Assembly (NCBI RefSeq): GCF_038396675.1
Contig: NC_088931.1
Span: 75,062,001 to 75,126,000, forward strand
Source: Hydra vulgaris
Taxonomy: Eukaryota > Cnidaria > Hydrozoa > Anthoathecata > Hydridae
Length of the DNA: 64,000 nucleotides
Reading direction: 5' to 3'
In this document: positions 10,111-23,387 of the stretch, piece after piece
Numbering within the stretch: position 1 is the stretch's first letter
Layout: every line of letters starts with the position of its first letter
Program-made: the position numbers and the translations under genes
The notes under the pieces: model-generated
Told to the model about the DNA's origin: nothing
What the model saw: only the letters and a program-made list of their open reading frames with translations
Database searches by the model: none

Positions 10111-13100
10111 TGCCCAAGGCACAAACCCACATCGGTGCCTCCTTCTGCCGGGGGCCCCTGATTTTTCGTTGACTGTGACCGCTGGTATGTTCAATATTAT
10201 GCAAAGAAAACAGTTGTTAACAAATATGTTTGTAGTTTGTACTACTATCGCTCATATAAAACCTACAATAAAGTATTTCTGTATTAAAATTAATAGCGAA
10301 AAAATTTTGAAATAATAATAGACAAACTGTATTTTTTATTAAATGAAAAAATCAAAAAGATATTGTCATTTACATTTTAAAGTTTTTTTTACTAGATCTA
10401 CCAAAGTCTTTGAGTATATCGTCAAAGTTAATTTTGCGCAACTTATCTGCCTCAATCACAAGCAGAGACAAGGATCGCGCCTTTTTTGTTTCATTGTTGA
10501 TCTACTTGGATTTTTTGTACGTTTCAATTGAGAAAAAGAACGCTCAGTTGAACAGTTAGTAACCATTAATGTTAAAAATATGCGGAAGGCGATTTCAACA
10601 TTTGGAAGGGCACACTCAATATTGTCTCTAACTATTACTTGGTATAATTCTCCATGATTGAACGTGTTGTTTTCCGATTCTAATGCAGCTGGAAACTTGT
10701 GTTGAATATATGAATGAAATTGTTGTAGTTCAGTTTATAAACTATTATTCAGATCTTTGGGATAAGCATTTATTAGTTCTACACAACACTGAGATGTTTG
10801 TGATAATGATCCATAGACCAAACAAGAAAAGCGAACTGCTACATCATTATATACTTGTCTTCGTCTACTCATTTCTGTCTCAAGTTTGTCAACAATGGCG
10901 TAGAATGCAGATATAAGAAATTTGTTTCTGGCATTCAGAGATACTTCAGGGGTATCACCATCATTGAACACTGTCTTTCGTTTACGATTACGGGTCAAAG
11001 TTGACTTATAATCTACACCTGGTGTCATTATTTTTGCAGCTTTTTCAAATCTTTCAAATTCATTCCTAGATTTATGCAAGTGATCTGCTAGTAAAAAATA
11101 CAAATCAGCACACGTTTTTAAGCTCACATGCTCTTTTTGGAGAGCCTGACTAACCCTGTGAAAATGCTGTAATATCTCTTTCCAAAAAAAAACACGAAAG
11201 CAAATTCTAATTCTTGCATCTTCTTTGCAATGTTTTCTGCTTCTCTTCTGGTGTTTCTCTAATGCTTTTAAAATCTGAGGATAAGACTTTAGGATAGCGT
11301 CAGTTGCAATAGCATGTGCATCCCATCTGGTATCGGAAAGAGACTTTACCAGCGTTTCATTCACAAGGCATTCTTTCAGAATCTTCCATCTGTTGGTTGA
11401 AGCTGAGAAAAAAGTATAGTTCAGTTGCACTGTATTGAAGAAGTTTACTGCTTCTAAACAGGAGTCAACGGCACTTCTGCCTACAAGATTTAGTGAATGG
11501 ACAGCACAGGGTATGCATATAGCAAACTTATTTTCCTCTATAATTTTTTTTTGCATTACTATGTAGCACCCGGACATATTAGCTGCATTATCGTAGGATT
11601 GACCTCTGCATTTCGAAAAATCAATATTGCAAAATTTACGTAAGTACTGCAGCACTTGCTTCGCCATACCTTCACCAGTGTGATTTTGCAACTCCAAGAA
11701 AGTCAAAAAGCGTTCAATGGGCTCTCCATCTGCTACATATCGAAGAACAACGCTTAACTGATCTATATATGAAATATCGGGTGTTGAGCCTACTGACAAG
11801 CTGAAATAACCGGAAGCCTTTACTTCATCTACAATTACTTCACGGACTTTTTTGGACATAATTTCAATCAGTTCTTCACATATAGTTTTAGATAAATAAG
11901 AAGGATTTCCCTTTCCAGAATTTTCATATTTCGCAATGTGTGATGCTAAAAATGGATCAAACTAACTGACCAACTCTAGCAGCCCTAAATAATTTCCATT
12001 TTGTAAAGATCCAAATTTTTCATTTGTTCCTCTGAAAGCCAGACCATAGTGCAAATAACCGCTATTGCTCTACTCAAAACATGTTCCCAGTAACTATACT
12101 CTTCATTTATTTGCTCTTCTAGCTTTTGTGTACACCGGAGCCTTGTCGACGAGTTAGGTATACTAACATGCAGTTTTTATGAGTAGCGCTTTGTTCGTGA
12201 TTATCAACATAAATGTTATTTTTCCAGTCACTGAACTCATTTTTATCAGCAAAATTGGTGGAACCTGTAGATGCAAAAAGTTTACAAACAAAGCAGTACA
12301 CAGATCCCGTGGATGGTGAATACAATAACCACTCTCTCCTGTACTGCTCGCCATTCGCTTTTGTGCCATAGAAAAGTTTTTGGGAACAATGTCTTGTTAT
12401 TTTTCCTCCAGCATAAATACGGCAAGATTTATCAAAGGGAACAAAATGATGCTGACAGTTAGTAGGCCCACAGTCAACCCAGTAAGCCACATCATAAGCG
12501 GAAAAGTCAATCCACAGTCCTGGATCTATTGCTTGATTAATTTTATCATTTTTATCTTTATTATCTACATCTTTATCATCATCTTCAACAGATTGAAGAG
12601 AATTACACTTACAACAAATTTCATTATCAAGCTCTATTGCAGTGTCTGGATTTGCAGAACAGCCTATAGTAGACTTATCAAGAGGGCTGATAGTGTCAGT
12701 AAAATCCTTTTTTGCCTGTTGCTGATCTAAAACTAAATAACTTGTTAATTTTCTGCTCGTAGCTTTCACAACAGAAATAGTGTGCTCTTTTTCTTTAGCT
12801 TGTTTTCTCTTTTGTGCATCACTTAACTGAACACGTTTCATTTTGGGATCTGAAATTGAAAAAAGTATGCAAAAAGATGTAAATAAAAATGATTAAATGA
12901 TATAAAACGAAAATGTAGTTTACATAAAAATTAAAAAATTATGCAAAATAAGGCTAAAAAACAACAAACTTAAGGTGTAAGCTCCTATAAATAATTCCTT
13001 AATATCAAAATCAATAAAAATGATAAAACAAATTATAAAACAGCTTTAATAATAGTTTCACGTTGTTAATAAAAAAATATCCTCAAGTGAAGTCGTTAAA

Positions 13101-13393
13101 GCGCAAAAAAAAGAGCCATTAAAGCGCGAAAAAAATAATTAGTTTAAAAAAAAGCTAAATAAAAAACCCGGCTCATTCATAGCTTAATTTTTAAGCATTC
13201 AAGATTTTACCAATCTTGAATATGAATTTTTATTATAATATATTTCTTCATTTTCATAGCACTTGTTCTACTTTCAGTTGTTTCTGGACTTAAGTTTGTT
13301 TAAAAGAAATTTTTCTTAAGGACTTGTGGTGCCCCCAAACGCTTGGTGTAAAAAGGCAAATGCCTTGTTTGCCTAATGGTTAATCCAGGCCTG
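10087..13393 (-). mobile_element. hAT transposon, near-complete, 8-bp TSD
   Basis: The element starts CAGGGCCGGATTAGGCC and ends GGTTAATCCAGGCCTG. It is flanked by GTTCTACT (10079-10086) and ATTCCACT (13394-13401), an 8-bp duplication with two differences. The inverted copy at 8.75 kb preserves GTTCCACT, showing that one of the two differences arose after that copy was made. The interior carries a ZMYM1-like hAT transposase on the minus strand. Termini, duplication length and protein all agree on hAT. Confidence 0.85.
10370..12841 (-). pseudogene. hAT transposase (TTF-type zinc finger, ZMYM1-like), broken
   Basis: The start codon is at 12841. The TTF-type zinc-finger segment includes REWLLYSPSTGSVYCFVCKLF (12380-12300). 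After a frame change near 12125, YWEHVLSRAIAVI follows, then another shift and a TAG near 11961, then FDPFLASHI and SKTICEELIE. The main frame 11859-10735 has the RNase-H-like core (RGQSYDNAANMSG). A TAA at 10735 interrupts it, and the dimerisation block CSTERSFSQLKR lies near 10535. A last frameshift precedes VIEADKLRKINFDDIL. In the usual DSTPD motif the first Asp is Gly (SVGSTPD), so even a repaired frame would probably be inactive. Confidence 0.85.
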
Positions 13394-13429
13394 ATTCCAC
13401 TGGTCAGCCAACAAGCTAAACCTAATCCT

Positions 13430-15600
13430 ACTTTGTGTTTAAGAAAAGTAAGTAATAGTAATATTACAACATGCTATCCACTTGTATGTCCAAAGTTATA
13501 AAATATCTATACTTCCAAAAAGGCTGCAAGCAACCACTGTTAGAGTTAAAAGTTATTGAAAGAGAAAAGATGAAGTTTGAAAAGCAAGATAACGATTAAC
13601 AGACAACTTTAGAGAATGAAAAATTCTAAAAAATTGGGGTTTGAGGAAAAAAACTAGATGAATAAGAATTTTTGGAGCACTTAGGAACATTGATAATAAA
13701 AGAATGAGAATTAATTGAAACACGAATATGAGTTTTAGTAGATGGCACAAGAGTCGCTAGCTCTTTAGAGCAGCGCCCATTATAGTATTTATAGAAGAGA
13801 AAGAGAAGCAACTTTACAATGATGTGACAATGGTTGAAGGTTGGGTGCAAGAGCAGGTCCAACAATGTTTATAAGGCGTTTTTGCACCTTGTCTAAAAAA
13901 AGAAGAGCATCATTAAAAGATCCCCTCCAGATATGGCAACGTTATTCCATACAAGGACGGATTTGAGATTTTTGGAGATAAAGAATAAAATCCGGATTAA
14001 GAAAGTGGCGAGCACGGTTAAGACATGCAACTTTAGCAGATGCTAACTTTTCTATGGATTTATTATTTGGTTTCCGAGGAAGATAGGGAATGAGAGTTAC
14101 TCCTAGAAGACGAACGGTAGTTAATTTATCGAGTACATTACCGTTCATTAACATAGTTTTGAAAGTATAGACAACAGCTCCGGTTTCACTTCTGCAAGAC
14201 TATAACAGGTTTGTTGTTCGGAACACAAACTGTAGAAAAGCTTAAGTAGGAAATCATTTAGATACAGAAGCGGGATACAATACGGTTGATACAAATGTCA
14301 ATACAATAGATCTACCAGTTTGTCGGCTATATCAGGTAGGATGTGATTAGTGGAATCAAAAAATAAGATTAACGAAAAGTTCTTAGCAAATAATTCAGCT
14401 TACTCTTTGGGTGTGATAACAAAGTCTAAACCATGCAAGAGAGGAAGAGTAACAGATTTCCCTTTATTATAAATACTGTTAAAGATTCTCCAGAAGTCTC
14501 TGGAGCCTAATTTTTGAAATAAAATACAAGATTTTGTGACCTGAGAAAAACGGGCTTTGCCATTAGAAAAAACTTTTTTACCATGGTCTCTGGCAATGTT
14601 AAACATACGTATATTTTCTAGAGAATTGTTTCGGCAGTAGATATGGAAGTAATGGTCACAATTAGATATTGTAACAGCACAATGAGAGGAAAACCATGGA
14701 GAGGAGTGAGACTTGACTTGGAATTGTCAAGAGAGAATAAAAGTTTCATGCTTGAATCCAAGAAATTACATAAGATGGACATATGTCAGCAGGAAGACAA
14801 AAAATATCTACCCAAGAGCTATCACAAAGAAACTCACGGAATGAGTCTCAGTCAGCTTTAAGGTAGTTGTAAGAGGTACGATGATAGGGGGATTCAGGTA
14901 ATGAAAAAGAATGAGGTAATAGTTTTAGAGAGATCAAACCGTGATCAGAAGCACCTAAGGGTGAATGAGAAACTGAGCACTGACTAGGATCAGAAACAAA
15001 ACACGAGTCGAGTAGAGAGGGTAAATGATTCGGATTGTCAAGAAAACTAGTCGAAAAGTAGACTATCTGTGTTAGAGATTGTGAAAGACAAAAGTTGTGA
15101 GCCTGAGCATCTGCAGATTAACTGACAATAGAACTAAGCCATTCAATGTGATGAACAATAAAGTCACCAACAACAACGTTATTGGTTAAAGGATAAAGAG
15201 AAAGAGCTGGGTCAATTTGATCAGAAATAATATCAAAAAGATTGCTGTCTTGTGTGCAGTCAAGTGAGGCTAAACGCAAGCACATAAAAGAATAGTCTGT
15301 GGATTCAAATTTTTTACGAATTTAAATGTCCGGGCCAAGCATGTGACTATTGGAGTCTTTACGAATTAAAGCAAGATAATCAACACTATGATCACAAGAT
15401 GAGACAGCTGAACTCAAATTAGTCTCACAAAGAGCGACTAGGTCTGGTAAACATTGCGAGAGAAAATACTCAGCAGCAGAAAAAATACTTCGATAACCAC
15501 GAATATTAGTGAATGATAGATTTAGAGAACTTGGTGATGACGATGGTGTTTTGTGTTTTATAGTTTTTGATACTTTAGTCATTTTTTAAATTGGTTAAAT
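13430..15600 (-). pseudogene. non-LTR retrotransposon with most of the RT deleted
   Basis: On the minus strand, 15582-15322 encodes the start of an apurinic-like endonuclease (SLNLSFTNIRGYRS, then PDLVALCETNL). Shifted pieces continue to 14860. 14606-14400 encodes the linker before reverse transcriptase (RDFWRIFNSIYNKGKS). Then most of the polymerase domain is missing, and 14154-13560 encodes the C-terminal part (LLGVTLIPYLPRK, IRPCMEYRCHIWRG, VQKRLINIVGPAL, SLFYKYYNGRCS). The domain order and the C-terminal block fit the jockey/CR1/L2 group; I cannot choose the clade. Several stops and shifts make it inactive. Confidence 0.75.
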
Positions 15601-15609
15601 AACTTGATT

Positions 15610-15803
15610 CAAAGCACAGATAGTACTCATTACATTATCTAACAGTCCAAGCAATTGCTTCATTACTGTTAATCAACCCTAAGCTGTAACAATGGCTCCA
15701 AATGTGGCCTTGACACTGCGCACCAAAAGTACAAATAGGGACACCATTAATGCGCAATATAGCACTGTTATAACAGTTATATATATATAGCACTGTTATA
15801 ACA
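15610..15803. other. presumed 5' untranslated part of the non-LTR element
   Basis: It lies just upstream of the minus-strand endonuclease start and is somewhat less AT-rich. The phrase TAGCACTGTTATAACAGTT occurs twice, separated by a short TA run (about 15760-15806). Confidence 0.35.
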
Positions 15804-16044
15804 GTTCAGCTCTAAAACTCAGTTCTATGGTTTTGAGGCCGGTTGGTAGTAAGGTTTCCCAAGCTTTGTGGTAGCTCTCAGAGAGGCTTATTCCATCAAC
15901 AGCTATAAAAAGTCAGAGTACAAATTAGTACTCTGATTTTTTAGAATTTTAATGGAATCAGTCTCTCTGATAGCTACCACAGAGTTTAGGAAACCTTACT
16001 ACCAGCCGGCCTAAAAACCATAGAACTAAGTTTTAGAGCTGAAC
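15804..16044. mobile_element. 241-bp hairpin MITE
   Basis: Arms begin GTTCAGCTCTAAAACT and end with AGTTTTAGAGCTGAAC. Both carry GGTAGTAAGGTTTCC and ACCATAGAACT blocks in opposite orientation. The centre contains a nested palindrome, CAGAGTACAAATTAGTACTCTG-like. Nearly the whole unit can fold on itself. Confidence 0.8.
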
Positions 16045-17050
16045 CCTCATTAGGAGATAGAATAATTTGCCTAGTCATAAAGACAGAGACACAAGCAAAA
16101 CACATAAAATTAGTTAAGGAAATCTAGCATTCAACATCATGAACTGGTAACAATGTGTTATAAATACATCTATGTCTGCCTAATAGATGAAGAAGGGGTC
16201 AACAGATAGAATCTGTCGACCTCTTAAGGGTATAATCTGTTTACCCTTAAAGTTATAATTACGTGAAAGATTATTTATTGTTTACTTTAGCAACCAGAGA
16301 GCAAGAGAAAAACTCATCAGAAAACTCATCTGATTTAAATATTACTGAAAATAAAAACACACACACAAACGCAACTTTTTTGCTGAAAAAAAAGTGGTAA
16401 TATCTTTATAATAAAAAAATATCTTTAGTAATTAATTTTGAACTCATGAACAAATATATAAAATGCTGAAGTAACTTTGCTACCTAGGTTAAAGAATAAA
16501 ATTAAAAATTAAAAATCACTGTTATGTTTTTGATATGTATACACACTATACTTGAGCTCAGAGAAAGGAATTTTTTAACTTTGTCTACGTTAAATTATAG
16601 AAAATTATATTTAGCTAATAAATATGTAAATAAGTTTTCAAAATGAAGGTACTTTTATTGTTCAGCTACATTTTATTGAAATGTTTTTATAACTGTTTAA
16701 ATGATCCTCTAGTGTAAAGCATTTTTCTTTCAGAATGGTTATCACCTATTTTATTTTACTTAGAATGTGGTATAGATACATTAAAATTAACTTCTTAGGT
16801 ATTTCATGAGAAAGTAGGACAAGCATGTGACCCACCATCTCAGATTTTCTTCATACTTTGTAAAACTGGTCATCTTTATAACATAAACTACCTTGCAAAT
16901 TTTTAACGCTGATATCAAATGGGTTTTGGAGATATTGTTACTTTAAATTCAGCTATTTTTATAGTGTTTTTTCAGTGTTTTTTGTTTGGCGGCTATTTTG
17001 ATTTTACTATTGTTTTGGTTTTACAAGTTGCTGTTTAACTAAACATGTGA
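16045..17050. other. intergenic, no gene recognised
   Basis: AT-rich, without coding support. A small hairpin lies near 16195-16230 (GGTCAACAGAT with GTCGACC). The stretch ends at a short sequence, 17054-17100, that is repeated in inverted orientation near 28460-28510. Confidence 0.4.
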
Positions 17051-17053
17051 TTA

Positions 17054-17100
17054 AACTGAAAATTAGCACCAGTATAGCTTTTAAGACGAGTAATCAGATT
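17054..17100 (+). repeat. inverted-repeat partner of 28460-28510
   Basis: CTGAAAATTAGCACCAGTAT, then AGCTTTTAAGACGAGTAATC, recurs on the minus strand at 28510-28460 with few changes. The two copies could be terminal or subterminal repeats of one element spanning 17-28.5 kb, or of two related elements. Confidence 0.6.
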
Positions 17101-18180
17101 ATAATATTTGTTTTCAATAAAAATATTTAGAACTATATCAATATGGGGATTGTAATTGACCTATAGCTATTTTTGAATTTTTAACAAAGGCAGAATATAA
17201 GCCTGGTAACCATGGTAGTATTATTTTTTTTTGCTTTTATTAAAATAGGTATTTTAAAGAGTGTTTCGGTGCGAAATTGAGAGATGGGTTTTTTGAAACT
17301 TGTTGTAAAAATATAGTAGTATTATGTGAAATAAAAAGTATTATAGGTATATATTCATGAATTCTTTTTAAATTAATAGACATTTTGATTAGTCATCGAA
17401 AATTATACAAAACTCTTAAACCTATTATTGATAGAATCTTTAATTCGAATAAATATTTCTTTTTTAAATCAACTTTTGCTTTCTTATCTATGACATATTA
17501 TGTCAGGCCATCTTTTACTAAATCAGAAAAAACACTCGATATTAAAACGCTAAGACTTAATATCTGATATTTTATTAGCTTCTTTCTCTGTAGTTAATCA
17601 TTAAAATAAAAAACTTGTTATAATCAAAATTAAAAAATACCTATATTTAATATGATATTTAAAAATACTAATGTTAAAAGTTTTCTTCAATTTAAATAAA
17701 TCTATATATGTCTGTGTATTTTGTGTTTAATTATAGCTAAATACAAATTGAAAAAATAAAATGAACAAGATTTTGCGTACAGTTGGTATTTTATCAAATC
17801 ATCTATGTCATAAAATGATGTACACTAAATCAACTGGGTTGAAAAATTTATCTTGAAAATCAAAGAGAGATAGAAATTGATTATTAAGGAGATCTGGGTT
17901 ATCAATATTAAACGTTAAAATAAAATCTGTTTACATTTTAAAACTAGTATAAAAGTATAATATTTACAGCGTAAAAATAATATAAAAAGTAAATTTACTT
18001 GTTCTTAACTTATTGTGCTGTCTTTTTACAAAAAAATACATCTAGTACACTTTTAACTAGTTTTCAAAATTTTATTTTTTTAATTTTATTTCTAAAATTA
18101 TTAAATTATCTAAATTATCATTTCCTAATTTTGGCAAATTTTTTTTATTGATAATATATTTAATTTAACAATTTTAGGTG
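17101..18180. other. AT-rich spacer
   Basis: No gene recognised. It may be the 5' part of the transposon that carries the decayed transposase starting at about 18216. Confidence 0.35.
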
Positions 18181-18215
18181 GTTTGCGAGAAATCTACATT
18201 TAACTGGCAAAAAAA

Positions 18216-20158
18216 ATGTGTTCAATTGGTATTGAAACAACACCTGGTTTTAAAATGTGTCCTTCAAGTCAAAAAGAAATTGTAAAAAAATAGATGATTG
18301 GTCTGCCTTACATGACTATAATGGTGAAGATAATTTTCTGGAACAAACATTTTTTGATGAAAGTATAGAAGTTGCACAAGAAAAAGAACTTATAAACACC
18401 AGTTTTGATAAATTAGATGTAAAATTTCATGGGGTCTTACAACATGCTAAAATTTCTCTAGTGGAAAGAAAATTATTGCTAGCTGCTGATGTTATGTCAA
18501 AAAAGATATCAGTTATCCTAAATGTTAACGCAACAGACCTGAAATATGTTACTGAAGAGCCCAATGTTGAAGAAAGCTGAAGATCTAGATAAATTGATGC
18601 TTTCAATGTAAGAAATGCTGAAAACTACTAACAGAAGAGAAAAGATTCATATTTTGACATTGGTTCCAGATTCATGGTTTTTAAAGAAAGCAGTTGAAGT
18701 ATTTAATATATCAAAGTCAATCATAACTAAAGCAAGAAAACAAATTAAAATTTGAGTTCAAACTAGAGCATTCTTAGTCCAAAATAGGATTTTTCAAATT
18801 TGCTCAGTTAAAGTCAAAATGGTGTATTTATGCTGGTCATTAAGACCAGCATAAATACACCATTTTGACTTTAACTTTAAAAATAACCAACCCTGTTTGT
18901 ATATGTACAATACACCAAAACCTAAAGCTTATGCTTTGCGCAGTTTAACTTGAGAAGAATTACCATGAACTTGTAAAGAAGATTGTTTGTAATTGTTGCC
19001 CTGGAACTCAGAGTATTATCAAGTATATAACTTCAAATATATTGGAAAAAAAAAGGATCATTTGAAAAGAATGACAAAGTTGATAAAGATGAAACAATTA
19101 GATATAAACAGTGGAGTACAACAGATAGAGCAAAACTTCTAAGTTACTCATCTACAGTAGGCGAAATCATTGAAAGTTTTAATGAAAAACTTGATAGTAT
19201 AACATCTCACTTTTATATTGCTAATGCACAAGGTAAATATTTGAATGTATTAAAGTCATCTATACCAATAAATAAAATTACTGTTTTGGTTGATTTTGCA
19301 GAAAAATTTAAGTTTGCCATACAAGACAAAATCTTGAGCTACCACTGGATCTAACAGCGATGCACACTACATACTGTATTTATTTAAAACAAAAATGATT
19401 AGGGTGCTACTAAAAGTCAACCAACGCATTTATGTCTTATATCTGATGACTTAAGACATGATGTTGGATTCCTTTATTATATAGTAAAAAGAACTGTCCA
19501 ATTTGTACAAGAAATGTCTCCAAGTACCACAAAAGTCCACTATTTTTCTGATGATTGTGCTGGCCATTACGAAAATTGCAAATATTTTTTAAATTTATGC
19601 CACCATGTTGAAAATTTTAGGATGCAATGTGAATGAAATTTCTTTGCAACATCACATGAAAAGCTACCATTGGTGTTAAAAAGAATGGTGATGGCATTGG
19701 TGGAGCAGTTAAAGGACTTGTTTAAAGTGCTAGTCGTCAACGTCCAATTGACTTACAAATTCAGAACGCCGAAGAAATGATCAATTTTTCCAAAATATAA
19801 CATATTTATCATCCACTTCTTATTTTTTTAAAAGATATCTTTTCAGTCCGTAAATCTTTGACTCTTTGATTGAATAATGCAAGACTTAACCTGGCGCAAG
19901 AGGTCTTCACCAATTTATTCCGCAGGATGCAACAAGAATAAATGTCAAAAGAGTCTTTGAGCAGGAGGAATTTAATCTAGTATTTAACCTTACTGGTTCA
20001 ATGCAATATCATCAAGAAGTCATTGCTGGAAAATATTATATCTGCAAATACGATATGGTTGGTTTGGTACTTGAAGTTGATGAAAAAAATGAAGACGCCC
20101 TTGTAAAATTCATGCATCCTCATTTACCTAACACTTCTTTACACTGACCAAGTAGAGA
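18216..20158 (+). pseudogene. second, older copy of the Sola-like transposase
   Basis: It begins MCSIGIETTPG, matching MCSIGLMTSD at 1728. It continues in shifted frames: RKQIK region at 18740, FAQLKSKWCIYAG at 18800-18836, VDFAEKFKFAIQDKILSYHW at 19288-19350, FSDDCAGHYENCKYF at 19545, FFATSHEK and DGIGGAVKG at 19640-19720. These are the same blocks in the same order as at 1728-4433. It has many stops and frameshifts and a 31-bp palindromic insertion at 18808-18874. No clear TIR pair was found close by. Confidence 0.75.
18808..18874. repeat. perfect 31-bp inverted repeat, 5-nt loop
   Basis: Arms 18808-18838 and 18844-18874 are exact complements around ATTAA. The left arm is the codons for LKSKWCIYAG of the transposase. 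The right arm has no counterpart in the homologue at 1728-4433, so it is an inserted inverted copy. Confidence 0.9.
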
Positions 20159-20159
20159 T

Positions 20160-20775
20160 AATTGTTGTTGAGTTCCTAAGCCCCATATTCTAATTATGAT
20201 AAAAAACGATTATCTTTAAGAATAGGACTCAGATAGACACAGATAGTCTAATCCATTCTTTATATTAACTCAATCATACCAGTTTTCTTTTATGAGCAAT
20301 ATATAAATTAATCAGAAGGTCTGGTTTTTTATAGAATAGTTTCTTATTTAAAACTTGTATTTATTTAAATTTTTAGCCTTAATATATTAAATTTATGATG
20401 AATTTTTCATTTTGACTAATGATAATGGTTTTTTTTATATAATGGAAGTTTTCAAAGCAAGTAATTTTTAATAAATAACATCCGAATATACTTTTCATTA
20501 TAATTCGTTTGATTACACTAGGGAACAACATTTTTGCTACCTGAGATCTATTAAGTGTATTAAGACCATTTTGACCTGTTTGAACTGTCTAAATATGCCA
20601 TTGAAAACTGTGTATCACGTCAGGTTTTAAAGTTATATTGACATCTTGATTTATCATTTTAACACTTTATGGTCATTAGAAATATAATATCAATGCTTCT
20701 AAATTTCAATACAATAACTAAAATTTTGTGTAAATAGAAGAGCAAAAGCAACTATACAGTATCATATGTACAAAT
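20160..20775. other. AT-rich spacer
   Basis: No coding signal. Near 20615-20640 the phrase CACGTCAGGTTTTAAAGTTA resembles, on the opposite strand, CGCGTCAGGTTTTTGAGTTA near 28450, a weak hint of terminal repeats flanking the gene between them. Confidence 0.35.
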
Positions 20776-20779
20776 AACT

Positions 20780-21391
20780 TCATCGTCATACAATGCATTT
20801 TGAAATCAAAAATAATTAGATGATGTTGCTTTTCTTTTGTAATTAGTGTCACACCCTCGCTGTAAAAACCAACAAAAATTTCTCATTATGTTGCTGTCAT
20901 ACCTCTCTTGATATCTGTTTTCCATCGTTGCTATTTCTTGGTGAAATCGTTCACCCTGTTCGTCACTGACTGCGACAAAATTGGGTGGAAAGAAACTGAG
21001 ATGCTAAAAGTGAATTTTTAAGGACATTCTGCATCCCATATGCTTGTATTTAGTTAGTACTCTTTCAACCAACTCTTAATAGTTCTCAGACCTGTGGTTT
21101 CCAAAAAGTTAGAAACTACCACCACAAATGCATGCACAAGACAAAATTTTCTTTAAGGTGGGATCTCGAATAACTTCACGAATTTGAGGTCCGGTGAACA
21201 CACCCACACTTATTTTTACTGTTGTAAGAATAGTCTTAAACTTCTTTTGAAGATAAGCGAAGCCACCCTAATCCTTGAACTGAGTCTTCACAAATTCTTG
21301 AAAAGTCCAAGCTTTATGTGAAGTGGAGGAAGGAGTATTTTGGTAGGATCAATAAGAGACTTATGTCGTATATTGTATCTGCCAGGTACAT
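20780..21391 (-). pseudogene. transposon-type protein, 3' half (split by hAT)
   Basis: On the minus strand this reads VPGRYNIRHKSLIDPTK, then ILLPPLHIKLGLFKN, later frame-shifted pieces, FFPPNFVAVSDEQGERFHQ, MENRYQERYDSNIM and CWFLQRGCDTNYK. I recognise this as a family of uncharacterised transposon-associated proteins common in arthropods and cnidarians. The 5' half continues at 27231-28260, and the two halves join across an 8-bp duplication of the hAT inserted between them. Stops and frameshifts are present in addition to the insertion. The biochemical activity is not known to me. Confidence 0.7.
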
Positions 21392-21399
21392 GCGCGGGT

Positions 21400-22310
21400 T
21401 TAGCTTTTTAAAGAAGTTAGTCAAGAAATGTTAGCGCTTCTAGGTATAGAGAGGCGAAGCAGGGGGGGAGGGAGCCCCCTTCAAGCGAGGGGGTAAATTA
21501 AATTTGCCCCCTCGTTTGTCGAGGGGACAAATTTAAACGGTTCAAAAATTTTTAAAAGACACCACTTGTTTACAAACTCTTTAACGGACGCTAAAACGGA
21601 CACGGACCATTGGACCTGATCAATCTGCCATGCTTTAGACTCTCTCCCATCGTCGTAAAGTTGTCGTAAAAAAATCTCTTTTTCTTTTCTACAAATATTA
21701 TCATGATCACTGCTCAAAGGAGCTACTATCTCTAGTTCCATCAACTAAAACTCATTCTCGCTATTTAGCAAAGTTTAAAGCACTAATTATTTCAGGCACC
21801 CTTTTTATGAATTCAAAAAAGAAGCACAGGGTCACACTAATTTAGATCAATTAGAGGAAAAAAATTCAACCCACTAATTAAAAAACACTACCATATTATT
21901 TCAAATTTAATACACAGTATAATTAATTTATGACAAAACACAACAAAAAATGTTTATACTTTTAGCTACTTTCTTATCACAGTTTTTAACTGATCGTTAA
22001 TACCTCAAACGTTAATACCGGTACCTTGAAACAAATTTCTAATTTTACTTTAACTAGTCTCACAAGTATATATATGGTAATTTATAGAATTTATTTTGTC
22101 GAAATAAATTTTTTCCACAAATTAAACCTATCGCCAAAAAAAAAAAGTGAATTAAAAAAATTGTTACGAAGCAAAAACTAAAAGTGTGTCATGGTGCCCC
22201 ACTCTTCCTACATTGTTTCCAAAACAATGCTAAAAATACTTAAAATCTAAATATACACACAACATTATTACCATTTATATAACAAAAATTATTATTATTA
22301 ACATGAAAGA
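21400..22310. other. 3' part of the hAT, no gene recognised
   Basis: A GC-rich patch at 21445-21530 holds imperfect repeats of CCCCCTCG/CGAGGGG. A minus-strand open frame at 21481-21744 has no family I recognise. Confidence 0.35.
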
Positions 22311-22319
22311 TACAATATA

Positions 22320-22404
22320 ATAATATCATAATAATATATAATATAGTAGTAACATAATATAGTAATATCATAATAATATACAATATAGTAGTAACATAAT
22401 ATAG
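22320..22404. repeat. 42-bp tandem repeat, 2 copies
   Basis: TAATATCATAATAATATA, followed by CAATATAGTAGTAACATAATATAG-like sequence, is repeated with a 42-bp period and one or two changes. It is AT-only simple sequence inside the hAT. Confidence 0.7.
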
Positions 22405-23387
22405 TAATAACATGAATATTAATCGTAAACATCGGTAAACAATGTAAACAAACTTGCGATGCGGCCGGTGAACAGTTGTCACTTACCTTAACTGTATTGA
22501 AGTCATTTTTTTCCCTAAACTGCTGGATAATGATCAATAAAGTAAACTTTAAGTCATGAAAGTTTACAAAATTAAAATATTTTAACAGTTAAGCAAGGTA
22601 AACTAAAATAATGACGCTGAGTAGAACGTTTAAAAAGGTAGAACTAAAAAAATAGAAAAAAGGTATATTTAATAAAATAAATATTTAAATTTGTAATGCT
22701 CTTAATTAAAATATAAAAAATATAGTACATCAAAAAGTAAAATCATATATATTTTTAAATATAAAAACTGATAAAATACTATTTACCGATTGAAGGTGTT
22801 AAGGTTACTAAAGAGAAAAAAAATAGTATATTTAAATATTTAAATATTATTTTATATTAAAAAATCTAATTAAAATGATTTTACTTTCATAATTCTAATT
22901 TGTTTCACATCATGTGTTTTATAAAATCTAAAATAAGAAAAAATTCATTTTAAACTAAAAAAATATTTAAAAAAAGTAATACTAACATTTCATTTTTTTT
23001 TCAATCAAATTAATTTAATTGAACTGATATGTTGGAAGAACAACTACTTGTAATATTTATATTTATTCTTAGTCTTATATTTATTATATAATCAACCCTG
23101 TTCATTGCTTGTTTAAAATTGAGGAAGGACTGACCGCTGGAATTTTAACAACACACTTTGTTCAGAAAAAAGGTAACTGTATTGTATTTCAAAAAAAAAA
23201 GATTTTCTTACTAATATGGCTCAGACACTAAGTATTACATAAACTAATTATATATAGAGTAATTTTAATTAAAAATTTAAAACAACTTAAAAAGCATTAA
23301 ACATAAAATATTAAAAGTTAACTTACAAATTAACAAATAAAAAAAAACTTGTTAAAGAAAATGAATAATAATAAAAAAATAAAATGG